39,379 nt of DNA from positions 1-39,379 of the forward strand of contig JAGVAD010000051.1 in NCBI GenBank assembly GCA_020060465.1, written 5' to 3'. The notes under the pieces are model-generated. The model worked only from the letters and a program-made list of their open reading frames with translations, was not told where the DNA came from and ran no database searches. Shown in pieces: positions 14,710 to 23,477 of the stretch (position 1 is its first letter; every line of letters begins with the position of its first letter). A program made the translations under genes and the position numbers. Source of the DNA: Anaerolineales bacterium. Its GTDB lineage: Bacteria; Chloroflexota; Anaerolineae; Anaerolineales; UBA4823.

Positions 14710-14756
14710 AGAACAATTGTTTGATCTATTGTAAAGCCGGAAGCATCAGAGCGCAA
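14710..14756 (-). promoter_or_regulatory. nurA promoter with overlapping GAAC-N4-GTTT dyad
   Basis: On the minus strand TTGCGC (14751-14756) and TACAAT (14728-14733) are 17 bases apart. The dyad AGAACAATTGTTTGA (14710-14724, plus-strand reading) overlaps the predicted start at about 14721. It contains the exact palindrome AACAATTGTT. The arrangement copies the operator at 7316-7333, with one half-site base changed (GTTT for GTTC). Confidence 0.55.
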
Positions 14757-14885
14757 GGGAATTCAAAACCGCCCAACGGCTTTCTTGAAGGCAGGCGCGA
14801 CGCACCTTGATCCAAAACCCTGGGAACCACCGCCGAATTTACGAAATCTTTGCGCCAACGATGTGAGAAGATGGATAGTTTGCGG

Positions 14886-14891
14886 TAAAAT
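14886..14891 (+). promoter_or_regulatory. Possible -10 element of the acetyltransferase gene
   Basis: TAAAAT lies 17 bases before the GTG start and is preceded by TGCGG. There is no clear -35 box. It is the best candidate in the 217-base gap after nurA, in which I see nothing else apart from the nurA promoter. Confidence 0.3.
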
Positions 14892-14908
14892 TAAACCAGG
14901 ATAAGACT

Positions 14909-15892
14909 GTGGCAACGATCTCTGAGACCATCGCCGCTGTTCAAGAAGCGCACCTCAGGCCATTCGACGCGCGTCGAGATTTGGGGGCGGTCGCCGATCT
15001 GGTTGAGCTATGCTTTAAAGAAACGCTCGATCCCGAGGGACGAGAGTATTTGGGACGTATGCGCGCCGCTGCAAATAGCCCGGCATGGATTGGTTGGGCA
15101 TCCCAAGCGGAATGGTCCCCGCCAGCTATGGGCGGATTTGTCTGGCTACAAGATGGCATGTTGATCGGCAACGTCAGCCTGATCCCCTACTACATCAAAG
15201 GCCAACGATTTTACCTGATCGCCAACGTGGCTGTACATCCCGACTTCCGACGGCAGGGCATTGCACGCCGCATGACCGAGCGCGCCATCGCGTATGCCCG
15301 CCAGCGTCATGCGCCATCTGTCTGGCTGCATGTGCGCGAGGAAAACCAACCTGCCATTCAGCTCTACGAAAACCTGGGGTTCATTGAGCGCGCCCGACGT
15401 ACAACCTGGTATAGCGTTGCAGATTTCGAACCAGCCCATTTATCGTCGGGCGAACGCATTCTCGCGCCCCGCTCAGAGCAGTGGCCATCTATGCGCAAAT
15501 GGCTCACACAAAACTACCCGACGGAACTCTCCTGGCACATGCCACTGCGCATCAATTGGTTGAACCCGGGCATAACAGGCGGTTTCTATCGTTTGTTGTA
15601 TAACGCGGAAATCCATCAGTGGGCGTTATTCGAGCACCAGCGGTTTGTCTGTTCAGTTTCCTGGCAGCTAACTGCTAGCCGCGCCAACTTCTTTTGGCTG
15701 GCGGCGCCGGCGGAATGCGCGCCTCGCCAGGTGCATGCGCTCCTGGCTCATGTCCGTCAGCAAATTGTTGCACCGCGTCCAATGATGCTCGATTATCCGG
15801 CGCGCCAACACGAAGCCGCTCTTCAAGCAGCGGGTTTCCTCCCGCATCAGACCCTGATCTGGATGGAATTGCCTCTCCAGAAAAAGCCATAA
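14909..15892 (+). CDS. GNAT-family N-acetyltransferase
   Basis: The 327-residue protein contains a GNAT domain in its first half with the acetyl-CoA loop RRQGIARR (114-121) after LIANVAVHPDF and the motif YENLGFIERAR (153-163). The C-terminal half (about 175-320) looks like a second, diverged acetyltransferase fold, with LYNAEIHQWALFEHQRFV. The acceptor is unknown. The start is GTG with AGGA upstream; the N-terminus MATISETIAAVQEAHLRPFD is a natural beginning. It stands alone between nurA and a convergent lipoprotein gene. Confidence 0.85.
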   Translation: MATISETIAAVQEAHLRPFDARRDLGAVADLVELCFKETLDPEGREYLGRMRAAANSPAWIGWASQAEWSPPAMGGFVWLQDGMLIGNVSLIPYYIKGQRFYLIANVAVHPDFRRQGIARRMTERAIAYARQRHAPSVWLHVREENQPAIQLYENLGFIERARRTTWYSVADFEPAHLSSGERILAPRSEQWPSMRKWLTQNYPTELSWHMPLRINWLNPGITGGFYRLLYNAEIHQWALFEHQRFVCSVSWQLTASRANFFWLAAPAECAPRQVHALLAHVRQQIVAPRPMMLDYPARQHEAALQAAGFLPHQTLIWMELPLQKKP

Positions 15893-15947
15893 TCGGCTGG
15901 TCGCTTTTTTTCTGTCTCGATTACCGTCCTTCGCCCCGGTTATGAAA

Positions 15948-16805
15948 TCAGGGTAAGCCCTCGCAAACCAGACCGTTGTTGTTCTGATCGGGCAAGACCG
16001 GGCCAGCGCCGGTGCGCCGACAATAATCGTAACAAGCCTGAGCCTGTCGTTGGGAGTTAAAGTTATTGCAAGTGTACTGTCGCGTGCAATCGCACACCGG
16101 GCGCGAGGTGGCTGTAGGCGCGCCAGGCGTGAAGGTGATGGTAGCTGTGGGAGCGCGGGTGCCGGTCGGGAGCGGCGTCGCCTGCCAGATGCCACGCACT
16201 GCACCTTGCGCCTCCACTTGGGCGGCGATCAGCGCGTCTTTACAAGTTACATCTGGGGGCGTTTCAACAAAACTGGCAAACCCCTGGCGAATGATCTCAT
16301 AATTCACGAATGTGTTGCCAGAAATCACATAGCGCGGGCGATTTCCATAGGCATCGGCGTCGGTCACATCCTGCACCAGCGTAACCGTCTTGCCGCTTAC
16401 CAGGCTTTCGTTAAAACCCAAAGACTGCGCTGCCTGCCATTCAACGGGTGCAACCAGGCTTGGCGCATCCAGGCCAATGTAAGTCACACGCCAGGTCTGG
16501 TTGCCGGTCGCCACCTCGATGGAACCGCCATCTAACACTTTGGTCACCAGACCCAGAGCGCGCGGCGAGTTCGGCGGCAGACAATACGCGCCCGGCAAGG
16601 TTAAATCTAGCGCCGGCGTGGGCGGACGCAGATCGGGCGTGGAGGTAGATGTTCCAGTGGCGGTAAGGGTGGGTGGAGGTGTGTTGGTTTTGGGCCTGGC
16701 AGCCATGGTTTGCGCTGCCAATGTACCGGCCGGAACTAATGTCACAGGCGCAGGCAGACAAGCGGCCAGTGCCAACAGGATTAAAAGAAAGCACATCCGT
16801 TTCAT
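15948..16805 (-). CDS. Lipoprotein with degenerate staphylococcal-nuclease fold and Excalibur-like end
   Basis: The start at 16805 gives a lipoprotein signal, MKRMCFLLILLALAAC, with lipobox cysteine C16 and GGGAGAG upstream. A Pro/Thr-rich linker leads to an SNase-like OB fold (LGLVTKVLDGGSIEV, then WRVTYIGLDAPS). In active enzymes these read IDGDT and RLIGIDTPE, so an Asp, the Arg and the Glu are changed here. The C-terminus holds six Cys and DQNNNGLVCEG, an Excalibur-type calcium motif. It is paralogous to the protein at 35461-36597. Length is 285 residues. Confidence 0.82.
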   Translation of the reverse strand: MKRMCFLLILLALAACLPAPVTLVPAGTLAAQTMAARPKTNTPPPTLTATGTSTSTPDLRPPTPALDLTLPGAYCLPPNSPRALGLVTKVLDGGSIEVATGNQTWRVTYIGLDAPSLVAPVEWQAAQSLGFNESLVSGKTVTLVQDVTDADAYGNRPRYVISGNTFVNYEIIRQGFASFVETPPDVTCKDALIAAQVEAQGAVRGIWQATPLPTGTRAPTATITFTPGAPTATSRPVCDCTRQYTCNNFNSQRQAQACYDYCRRTGAGPVLPDQNNNGLVCEGLP

Positions 16806-17047
16806 GATCATCTCTCCCAGGCTGCACGGAGCAATTCGCGTAAAGCCGAGCTCCCACGCCATGTATAGGATGCTACCGTATCTCGATTGTAACACAAACT
16901 GCGCGCAAGACCTGAACAGCGGTTTATGTTGCAAGCGTCTCTTCATTCAAACCCTCGAATTTATTGAGATGGTCTACCGATAGACTGCGGCAACCCTCCA
17001 TCGCTCGATAGAATTGCTAAGATATGCTTAAGAGCATCCAAGAAGTG

Positions 17048-17076
17048 TTGACTTTCGCTGTAACTCCGCTTATACT
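17048..17076 (+). promoter_or_regulatory. Strong promoter upstream of a short terminated transcript
   Basis: TTGACT (17048-17053) and TATACT (17071-17076) stand 17 bases apart. The first 16 bases, TTGACTTTCGCTGTAA, are identical to those of the groES promoter on the minus strand at 23491-23506. The predicted start is near 17083. Confidence 0.8.
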
Positions 17077-17097
17077 TTGAATATCGGAGGAGCAACT

Positions 17098-17127
17098 TTG
17101 CTAAGATCCGCTTTTGGTGGCGAATAA
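17098..17127 (+). CDS. Possible nine-residue leader peptide
   Basis: A TTG start five bases after GGAGGAG opens a short frame reading MLRSAFGGE and ending in TAA. It lies between the promoter and the terminator. The residues show no run of one amino acid that would point to classical attenuation. It may be chance. Confidence 0.25.
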   Translation: MLRSAFGGE

Positions 17128-17140
17128 GGTCTGAAGTGTA

Positions 17141-17166
17141 AGGCACGCGCGCGCGTGCCTTTTTTT
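17141..17166 (+). terminator. Intrinsic terminator before the SWIM gene
   Basis: A perfect 20-base palindrome (17141-17160, arm AGGCACGCGC) is followed by six more T residues. It ends 29 bases before the SWIM start codon. It is the strongest terminator outside the ribosomal operon. Confidence 0.88.
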
Positions 17167-17195
17167 CTACTTGTTATGAAAGGAGACCTGGGTCT

Positions 17196-17441
17196 ATGGA
17201 CTACGGCATGATCGGTAAGATCGAAAAAGCCAAAAGATACGCAGAACAACGAGATCGCTTCCGCATCGAATCGCTAACGGTGACGTTCGATGGAGATAAC
17301 AATCCTCATACCATTGCTCTGAGTGACGGCGTTTGGAAGTGCGATTGTGATTTCTTCCAGAGCCGAGGACGATGCAGCCACACCATGGCCTTAGAAAAAA
17401 TATTGGAGGGCATTCAGGGATTTCCTGAGGCTGTGGGCTAA
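17196..17441 (+). CDS. Small SWIM zinc-finger protein
   Basis: The 81-residue protein carries a SWIM motif, CxCxnCxH, as CDCDFFQSRGRCSH. The part before it (RIESLTVTFDGDNNPHTIALSDGVWKC) forms the beta-hairpin usually found with this finger. SWIM domains bind DNA or proteins; here it is a stand-alone unit, so its role is unknown. ATG 17196 follows AAGGAG (17180-17185). A promoter, short transcript and terminator stand in front, and a second terminator follows. Confidence 0.85.
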   Translation: MDYGMIGKIEKAKRYAEQRDRFRIESLTVTFDGDNNPHTIALSDGVWKCDCDFFQSRGRCSHTMALEKILEGIQGFPEAVG

Positions 17442-17479
17442 CCCCTGGGACGGAAGGATTTCGAACCCATTGACTCATT

Positions 17480-17511
17480 CACGAGCCCCAGGAGCGGGGC
17501 TCGTGAGTTTT
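17480..17511 (+). terminator. Terminator after the SWIM gene
   Basis: CACGAGCCCC (17480-17489) pairs perfectly with GGGGCTCGTG (17496-17505), followed by AGTTTT. It lies 38 bases after the SWIM stop and 55 bases before the polymerase gene. Confidence 0.8.
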
Positions 17512-17566
17512 ACAAGGAACGCGCTCATCTTTTCTCTGCTCTGTCTGGAGCGTCACCTTCCTTCCT

Positions 17567-20500
17567 ATGTTTGTTCACTTGCACGTTCACTCTTGCTATT
17601 CTTTCCTCAAAGGTCTGGCGTCCCCGGCTGAGCTGGCGCAGACGGCGGCGCGCCTGGAGATGCCCGCTCTGGCGCTCACCGATCATCAAGGGATGAGCGG
17701 GGCAATTGAATTCTATAGCGCCTGTCGAGAGCGCGGCGTTCAGCCAATTTTGGGGCTGGAGCTCGACGTAAAAACGCCGCTGGAAATCTCTGCGTATTCT
17801 GGCGCCAACCAGGGCGTGCTAACTCTTCTGGCTCTGAACCTGGAAGGATGGAGCAGCTTATGCCGGCTGAGCAGTTGCGCCCATGCCGAAGCCGGCGGTC
17901 CTCGTCCTGTGGCGTTCGAGACGTTGGCAGAACATAACCAGGGTTTGATCTGCCTGAGCGGCGGCCGCGCCGGTCTATTTAATGGATTTGTTCTTTTGGG
18001 TCAGGAGAAAGCAGCGAGCACAGGGCTGGAGCGACTGAGAGAAATCTTCCCGGAACGCTTGTACGTCGAGCTTCAGCTCCATTCCGCCACCGATCGAGAA
18101 TGCACAGCTTCTCTTTATCGTCTGGCGAAGAAGGTCGGGTTACCGGTCGTCGCAACGCATGACATTTACTATCTATATCCTGAGCAGGCAGACCTCCAAA
18201 GAACTATCAGCGCAATTCGCCTGAACCGGCCCATAGCCACCCTGGAGGAAAATGATTTTGCCCCCGCTAATGCGCACTTTCTGACCTCAGCGGAGATGAT
18301 CAGCCGCTTTGAGGCATATCCGGAAGCCGTTGCAAGCAGCCAGGAAATTGCTCAACGTTGTACGCTGGAGCTGCCGCTAGGAAGACCGCAATTCCCAAAC
18401 ATTGACCTGTCGCCTGGATTGACGCCTATTCAAGTCTTACGTCATCGAGCGAAAGAAGGCGCTCGAAGGCTATACGCGCCAACTGAAGACCAGGTTCAGG
18501 GGAGAACCATTCCCAATGAAATTCAGAGAAGGCTGGATCACGAGCTGGAAGTCATCGAAAGTTGCGGTTACGAAGCCTTATTCCTGGTGATGGAGCAAAT
18601 CGTGAGCTTTGCCCGCCAACAGGGCATCCCAATTGCCTCGCGCGGCTCAGCTTCCTCCTCGCTGGTGGCGCACTGCCTGGGCATCACCACGCCCGACCCC
18701 GTGCGGTTAAACCTTTATTTCGAGCGCTTCCTCAATCCAGCCAGAGCCAGTCTGCCGGATATTGACACCGACCTGTGTTCACGGCGACGAGACGAAGTGA
18801 TTGAGTTCGTCTATCATCATTTTGGCGCAGAGCGAGCGGCAATGGTATGCACAATCAGTCGTTTTCGTCGCCGCTCAGCTTTGCGCGAAACCGCCAAAGC
18901 TCATGGTCTATCGCTGGCAGAAGTCAAGACCCTGGCAGAACGTATGCCGGAACGATGGTATGGCCCGCCGGATCGTTACAATGCCGATCAAGCGCCTTAC
19001 GCAGAACTGGCAGAACACTTTTCATCCCCGCGCTATCAAACCATCTTCCAGCACGCTGCTGCGCTGATTGGTTTGCCACGCCATCTCTCCATTCATCCTG
19101 GCGGCGTCGTGATCGCCCCACGCCCGATAACCGACCTGGCGCCCACCCAACTGGCCAGCAAAGGGGTGATAATTACCCAATTCGACCTCGACTCGATTGA
19201 GCAATTAGGCCTGGTCAAAATTGACCTCCTGGGCATTCGCGGTCTGACCGTACTGGGCGACGTCGCTCAAGCCGTGCAAGATGACCCAAGCGTCGCTCAA
19301 ACTATCCACGCCCCTGCAGCTTCATTCGTCCCCAAACACGGCGCGCTGCCTTTCCTGCACGGCGAACGACGCGCAACCAACGCGCTATCTTTTCTGGACG
19401 CCATCCCGCAGGAAGACCCCGAGACTTCTACCCTGGTGGAACAGGGGCGCACGATTGGGTGTTTTCAGATCGAAAGCCCAGGGATGCGGGCGACCTTACG
19501 CGAAATTCGCGCCCGCACAATGGAGGATATTCTGGCGGCTTTGGCACTATATCGCCCCGGACCACTCACCGGTGGGCTAAAAGATGCTTTCGTAGCGCGT
19601 TATCGTGGTCTGGAATCGCCGACCTATTTGCATCCATCGCTTGAACCGTTGTTATGCGACACGTATGGCGTCATTCTATACCAGGAACAAGTCCTGCGCA
19701 TCGCGCATGAACTTGCCGGTTTCAGCCTGGCAGATTCGGATTTACTTCGCCGTGCAATGAGTCACTTCGACCCTGGGAAGCAAATGCAAGCTTTGAAAGA
19801 ACGATTCCTGGCAGGGGCGTTACAGCGAAGCGGAATTCCAACCGCCACCGCCGAACGCATTTGGGAGCTTATGGCTGCCTTTGCTGGCTATGGTTTTCCC
19901 AAAGCGCACGCGGCTTCTTATGCCCGGGTAGCCTGGCAGTCAGCCTGGTGCAAAACTCATTTTCCGGCGTTGTTTATGGCCTCCGTCTTAGCCAACTGGG
20001 GTGGTTACTACAGCCAAAGCATTTATCTGACTGAAGCGCGGCGACTCGGATTGATCGTTCAACCGCCGCATGTGAATTTTTCTTCCAGGGAATTTAGCGT
20101 CCGTCAGGTGGATGGGCAAGCGACTCTCTTCATGGGTCTCAATCAGGTGCGCGAGCTTACTCGCCGGACGCAAGAGCGCATCCTGCGCTATCGGCCATTC
20201 ACCTCGCTGCAAGACTTTTTAGCCCGCGCCGACCCGCGTCCTCAGGAAGCGGAAAATCTGGCGCGCGTTGGCGCGTTGAGCGGCATGGGCAGCATCCCAG
20301 GCTTGTTGCGCCAGATCCAACGCGGCGGCTGGCGCGGCGGACAATTAGCCTTGTTCGAAGTCGCCGTTCCACCCGATGAAGATTGGACGCTGGGGCAAAG
20401 AGCCATCGCCGAGCAGTCGGTGTTAGGCGTGAGCGTCAGCGTGCATCCGTTGGAACTACACGCCGCCCGTCTGCAGACCGCTGGGGCGCTCAACACACTG

Positions 20501-20782
20501 GAAGCCGCGGCTCAGATTGGCAAACGCGTGCGTGTGGCCGGCGCGCGGCAGAGCTGGCGGCGCAGTAGAACCCAGCGCGGCGATTACATTTACTTTATGA
20601 TCCTGGAAGATCTGGAAGGCATGTTGGAGGTAATCATCCCCTCAGACGTGTACGCCCGCAGCAGGACAGCCTTGCGAGCTGCTGGACCTTATATCATCGA
20701 AGGGCAAATGGAATTCAACGCAGAGCGCGGCGAGCCTTATATTCGGGCAGAACAGGTGTTCAATCTCACTCTTGAAACCTGA
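17567..20782 (+). CDS. dnaE2: DnaE2/ImuC-like DNA polymerase III alpha subunit
   Basis: The 1071-residue protein is a C-family polymerase. It starts with a PHP domain (HLHVHSCYSFLKGLASPAEL, LALTDHQGMSG), then the palm with the catalytic PDIDTD (397-402, D400 and D402) and the third Asp in KIDLLG (D553). A helix-hairpin-helix region and an OB fold (DYIYFMILEDLEGMLEVIIPSD) complete it. Length and the SFLKG start fit DnaE2/ImuC, the error-prone translesion type, better than the replicative DnaE of about 1150-1200 residues. No imuA/imuB gene lies next to it. The start is ATG 17567, with a weak GGAG. Confidence 0.82.
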   Translation: MFVHLHVHSCYSFLKGLASPAELAQTAARLEMPALALTDHQGMSGAIEFYSACRERGVQPILGLELDVKTPLEISAYSGANQGVLTLLALNLEGWSSLCRLSSCAHAEAGGPRPVAFETLAEHNQGLICLSGGRAGLFNGFVLLGQEKAASTGLERLREIFPERLYVELQLHSATDRECTASLYRLAKKVGLPVVATHDIYYLYPEQADLQRTISAIRLNRPIATLEENDFAPANAHFLTSAEMISRFEAYPEAVASSQEIAQRCTLELPLGRPQFPNIDLSPGLTPIQVLRHRAKEGARRLYAPTEDQVQGRTIPNEIQRRLDHELEVIESCGYEALFLVMEQIVSFARQQGIPIASRGSASSSLVAHCLGITTPDPVRLNLYFERFLNPARASLPDIDTDLCSRRRDEVIEFVYHHFGAERAAMVCTISRFRRRSALRETAKAHGLSLAEVKTLAERMPERWYGPPDRYNADQAPYAELAEHFSSPRYQTIFQHAAALIGLPRHLSIHPGGVVIAPRPITDLAPTQLASKGVIITQFDLDSIEQLGLVKIDLLGIRGLTVLGDVAQAVQDDPSVAQTIHAPAASFVPKHGALPFLHGERRATNALSFLDAIPQEDPETSTLVEQGRTIGCFQIESPGMRATLREIRARTMEDILAALALYRPGPLTGGLKDAFVARYRGLESPTYLHPSLEPLLCDTYGVILYQEQVLRIAHELAGFSLADSDLLRRAMSHFDPGKQMQALKERFLAGALQRSGIPTATAERIWELMAAFAGYGFPKAHAASYARVAWQSAWCKTHFPALFMASVLANWGGYYSQSIYLTEARRLGLIVQPPHVNFSSREFSVRQVDGQATLFMGLNQVRELTRRTQERILRYRPFTSLQDFLARADPRPQEAENLARVGALSGMGSIPGLLRQIQRGGWRGGQLALFEVAVPPDEDWTLGQRAIAEQSVLGVSVSVHPLELHAARLQTAGALNTLEAAAQIGKRVRVAGARQSWRRSRTQRGDYIYFMILEDLEGMLEVIIPSDVYARSRTALRAAGPYIIEGQMEFNAERGEPYIRAEQVFNLTLET

Positions 20783-20799
20783 GGCTCAATTGTAAAGAC

Positions 20800-20830
20800 A
20801 TGCCTGGCTCAGGAGTCGCCTGGGCATTTT
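20800..20830 (+). terminator. Terminator after dnaE2
   Basis: ATGCC/GGCAT (20800-20804, 20821-20825) and an inner GGC/GCC form a broken stem followed by TTTTTCTTT. It overlaps the 3' end of the convergent lrp gene. Stem stability is moderate. Confidence 0.5.
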
Positions 20831-21303
20831 TCTTTCATGGGATCGCCGAGGGGGAACTTCCATTGATGCGCTCCTTTAAGCACTCGCGGCACAATGGAAG
20901 TGGTGGTCTTACGCACACCAGGCGTTTTGCCGATCACCTGAGTGACAAATTCATAAACGCTGGCTGCATCATGACCGACAATCTGCAGGTTGATATCCGT
21001 CTCACCGATGGCATACGCGACATGCAACACACAATCGTAAGCGGTCAATTTCTTAGCCACCTCGGCCACCACGTCCGAATCCACCTGCAGCCAGACATTG
21101 GCAAGAATCGAATAGCCCACGGCTTGCGGGTTGGCGATTGCACAAACTTGAATAACCCCCTCGCGAATCATCCGCTCGATGCGGTAACGAGCGGCGCGTT
21201 CCGAGATACCGCCAATCAGCCGGGCGACCTCGGCGCTGGACATGCGGCCATCTTCGACCAACAGATTGGCGATGCGAATATCAATCTCGTCAACCTTATA
21301 CAT
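20809..21303 (-). CDS. Lrp/AsnC-family transcriptional regulator
   Basis: The 164-residue protein has an N-terminal helix-turn-helix (VDEIDIRIANLLVEDGRMSSAEVARLI reads as the first helices, with SERAARYRIERMIREGVI as recognition part) and a C-terminal ligand-binding RAM domain (VAYAIGETDINLQIVGHD). Such proteins form octamers and often sense amino acids. I chose ATG 21303, giving MYKVDEIDIRIA; a longer frame would reach into the groEL terminator. A TATAAT box stands 31 bases upstream. Targets are unknown. Confidence 0.88.
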   Translation of the reverse strand: MYKVDEIDIRIANLLVEDGRMSSAEVARLIGGISERAARYRIERMIREGVIQVCAIANPQAVGYSILANVWLQVDSDVVAEVAKKLTAYDCVLHVAYAIGETDINLQIVGHDAASVYEFVTQVIGKTPGVRKTTTSIVPRVLKGAHQWKFPLGDPMKEKCPGDS

Positions 21304-21333
21304 GAAAGTCCATTCTTTGGCGAATCCTATGAA

Positions 21334-21339
21334 ATTATA
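21334..21339 (-). promoter_or_regulatory. Probable -10 box of the lrp-like gene
   Basis: A perfect TATAAT on the minus strand would give a start near 21327 and a leader of about 24 bases. No good -35 box is present at the usual distance. Confidence 0.5.
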
Positions 21340-21363
21340 CTTCAATCGTTGAGGAACGTACGC

Positions 21364-21393
21364 AAAAACCCGGCTCCATTTGCAGGAGCCGGG
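21364..21393 (-). terminator. Terminator of groESL
   Basis: On the minus strand CCCGGCTCC and GGAGCCGGG form a perfect 9-bp stem with loop TGCAAAT, followed by TTTTT. It starts about 40 bases after the groEL stop. Confidence 0.85.
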
Positions 21394-21434
21394 CCAAAAC
21401 TTCAACTTGACTGCGAACCGTTAACCGCTGTTTA

Positions 21435-23063
21435 TTAATATTCGGGCATCGGCGGGGCGGCTGGCTTCTCTTTCTCCGGAATATCCGTAATCAGCGCTTC
21501 CGTGGTCAGGATCATCGCCGCGATGGAGGCAGCGTTTTCCAATGCGCCGCGGGTGACCTTCGCTGGGTCTATGACGCCGTCCTCAACCATATCGAGGTAC
21601 TCTTCCTTGAGCACGTCGTAACCCACGCGCAGATTGCCTTTCTCCTTCTGAGCGCGGCGAACGCCTTCTAAAATCACCGAACCGTCTTTGCCAGCGTTTT
21701 CGGCGATCTTGCGCAGAGGCATTTCCAGCGCCTTGCGTACAATGTTCACCCCGATCTGGGCGTCTTCGGTGTCCATCTTCAACTCAGCCACAGCCGGCAC
21801 TGCATTGATCAGCGCCACGCCGCCGCCCGGCACAATCCCTTCTTCAACCGCGGCGCGGGTAGCCGAGAGGGCGTCTTCCACGCGATGCTTCTTCTCTTTC
21901 AGTTCAGTTTCGGTGGCCGCGCCCACGCGGATGATCGCCACACCACCGGACAGTTTCGCCAGGCGTTCTTGCAATTTCTCTTTATCGTAATCGCTGGTGC
22001 TCTTATCAATCTCAACGCGGATTTGCTCGATGCGGCCTTTGATTTGCGCCGGCTCGCCCTTGCCGCCCACGATTGTGGTATCGTCTTTGGTGACCACAAC
22101 CTTCTCACAGCGGCCCAGATCTGCAACCGTAGTGCTCTCCAGTTTGCGGCCTGTCTCGTCAGAGATCACCTGCGCGCCGGTGAGGATGGCGATATCTTGC
22201 AACATGGCTTTGCGGCGATCGCCAAAACCAGGCGCCTTTACAGCCACGACATTCAACATGCCGCGCAGCTTGTTCAACACCAGGGTAGCCAACGCCTCGC
22301 CATCCACATCTTCAGCAATAATGACCAGATCGCGCTTGCCAATTTGTACCAACTTCTCTAAGACTGGCACAATATCCTGAGCAGCAGAGATCTTCTTGTC
22401 GTGGATCAACACATAAGGCTCATTAATCACGGCTTCCATGTGTTCAGGATCGGTGATGAAATAAGGCGAGATGTAGCCGCGATCGAACTGCATACCTTCT
22501 ACGTACTCGGTTTCAAACTCTAAACCCTTGGATTCTTCAACTGTAATTACGCCGTCCTTACCCACCTTGTCCATCACTTCAGCGATCAGCTCGCCAATCT
22601 GGCGATCCTGCGCGGAGATGGAGGCCACGTTGGCGATTTCATCTTTAGTGGTCAATTCGATGGCCTGTTCATTAATCTTTTCAGCCACGACCTTGGTAGC
22701 CGCCTCAATGCCGCGCTTGAGCAGCATCGGGTTAGCGCCTGCTGCCAGGTTGCGCATACCCTCGACGACGATCGAGTGCGCCAAAACAGTGGAGGTGGTA
22801 GTGCCGTCGCCGGCGATGTCGTTGGTCTTGGTTGCCGCTTCCTTCAAGAGCTGCGCGCCCATATTCTCAAACGGGTCTTGCAATTCGATTTCCTTGGCCA
22901 CGGTCACGCCGTCATGGGTGATGGTGGGAGAGCCAAATTTCTTGTCAATTGCAACGTTCCGGCCTTTTGGACCCAGGGTGGTCGCAACTGCGATTGCCAG
23001 GGTTTCCATACCTTTCGATAGACGGTGACGAGCATCTTCGGAGAAGATCAGTTGCTTTGCCAT
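21435..23063 (-). CDS. groL: Chaperonin GroEL (Hsp60)
   Basis: GroEL forms the double-ring folding chamber that works with GroES. The 542-residue product starts [20 protein letters not shown] and keeps [16 protein letters not shown], the ATP motif [15 protein letters not shown] and the signature [18 protein letters not shown]. The C-terminus ends PAAPPMPEY and lacks the usual Gly-Gly-Met repeats. It is 26 bases downstream of groES and shares its CIRCE-controlled promoter. Confidence 0.97.
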   Translation of the reverse strand: MAKQLIFSEDARHRLSKGMETLAIAVATTLGPKGRNVAIDKKFGSPTITHDGVTVAKEIELQDPFENMGAQLLKEAATKTNDIAGDGTTTSTVLAHSIVVEGMRNLAAGANPMLLKRGIEAATKVVAEKINEQAIELTTKDEIANVASISAQDRQIGELIAEVMDKVGKDGVITVEESKGLEFETEYVEGMQFDRGYISPYFITDPEHMEAVINEPYVLIHDKKISAAQDIVPVLEKLVQIGKRDLVIIAEDVDGEALATLVLNKLRGMLNVVAVKAPGFGDRRKAMLQDIAILTGAQVISDETGRKLESTTVADLGRCEKVVVTKDDTTIVGGKGEPAQIKGRIEQIRVEIDKSTSDYDKEKLQERLAKLSGGVAIIRVGAATETELKEKKHRVEDALSATRAAVEEGIVPGGGVALINAVPAVAELKMDTEDAQIGVNIVRKALEMPLRKIAENAGKDGSVILEGVRRAQKEKGNLRVGYDVLKEEYLDMVEDGVIDPAKVTRGALENAASIAAMILTTEALITDIPEKEKPAAPPMPEY

Positions 23064-23089
23064 AGTTCCTTACTCCTTCACAATGGGTA

Positions 23090-23386
23090 TTAGTCTTCGA
23101 CGATTGCTAACAGATCGCTTTCGCGCAGGATGAGCAGTTTCTTGCCATCCACTTTGATTTCAGTGCCAGCGTACTTGGCAAATAACACGGTGTCGCCCAC
23201 TTTGACGTCCATGGGGATGTATTTACCGTCTTCATCCCGCTCGCCGGGACCAACAGACAGAACTTTGCCTTTTTGCGGTTTCTCTTTGGCTGTTTCTGGG
23301 AGCACGATACCGCCAGCGGTGACCTCTTCCTGCTCAATCGGCTCGACCACCACGCGGTTTCCGAGGGGTTTAAGCTTGAACGACAT
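23090..23386 (-). CDS. groS: Co-chaperonin GroES (Hsp10)
   Basis: GroES caps GroEL as a heptamer. The 98-residue protein starts [18 protein letters not shown], contains the mobile loop [15 protein letters not shown] and ends [18 protein letters not shown] 23386 was chosen because GGAGG stands seven bases upstream; a GTG twelve bases earlier is before that site. It is the first gene of the groESL operon. Confidence 0.97.
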   Translation of the reverse strand: MSFKLKPLGNRVVVEPIEQEEVTAGGIVLPETAKEKPQKGKVLSVGPGERDEDGKYIPMDVKVGDTVLFAKYAGTEIKVDGKKLLILRESDLLAIVED

Positions 23387-23437
23387 ACTAACCTCCAATC
23401 AAAGATATGGTTTGAGTTCGAGTAGGTACACACAGAC

Positions 23438-23470
23438 GAGTTAGCACTCTAGTGATTTGAGTGCTAACTC
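23438..23470 (-). promoter_or_regulatory. CIRCE element controlling groESL
   Basis: TTAGCACTC (23441-23449), nine bases, GAGTGCTAA (23459-23467) is an exact CIRCE, the binding site of HrcA. Three more flanking bases pair on each side, giving 12-bp arms. It lies just downstream of the promoter -10 box. HrcA is encoded at 29640. Confidence 0.95.
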
Positions 23471-23477
23471 GGGCTAA

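Larger units (their letters stand above)
17083..17166 (+). ncRNA. Candidate small RNA or attenuated leader before the SWIM gene
   Basis: The promoter at 17048 and the terminator at 17141 bracket a transcript of about 84 bases. It holds GGAGGAG (17086-17092) and a possible nine-codon ORF. No other promoter is visible between the terminator and the SWIM gene, so the SWIM message would depend on read-through. Either a stable small RNA or a leader that controls the next gene would explain this. I see no clear antiterminator pairing. Confidence 0.5.

Noticed and set aside
15880..15915. Terminator after the acetyltransferase gene
   Set aside because: A run of seven T is present but the candidate stem is mostly A-T and needs bulges; I could not support it.
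17014..17107. Direct repeat TTGCTAAGAT at 17014 and 17098
   Set aside because: Ten bases repeated once in AT-rich intergenic DNA can easily be chance; the copies do not sit at matching places in any structure.
21885..22361. Open frame of 158 codons opposite groEL
   Set aside because: It is a shadow of groEL codon bias on the other strand with no start signals or recognisable domains.
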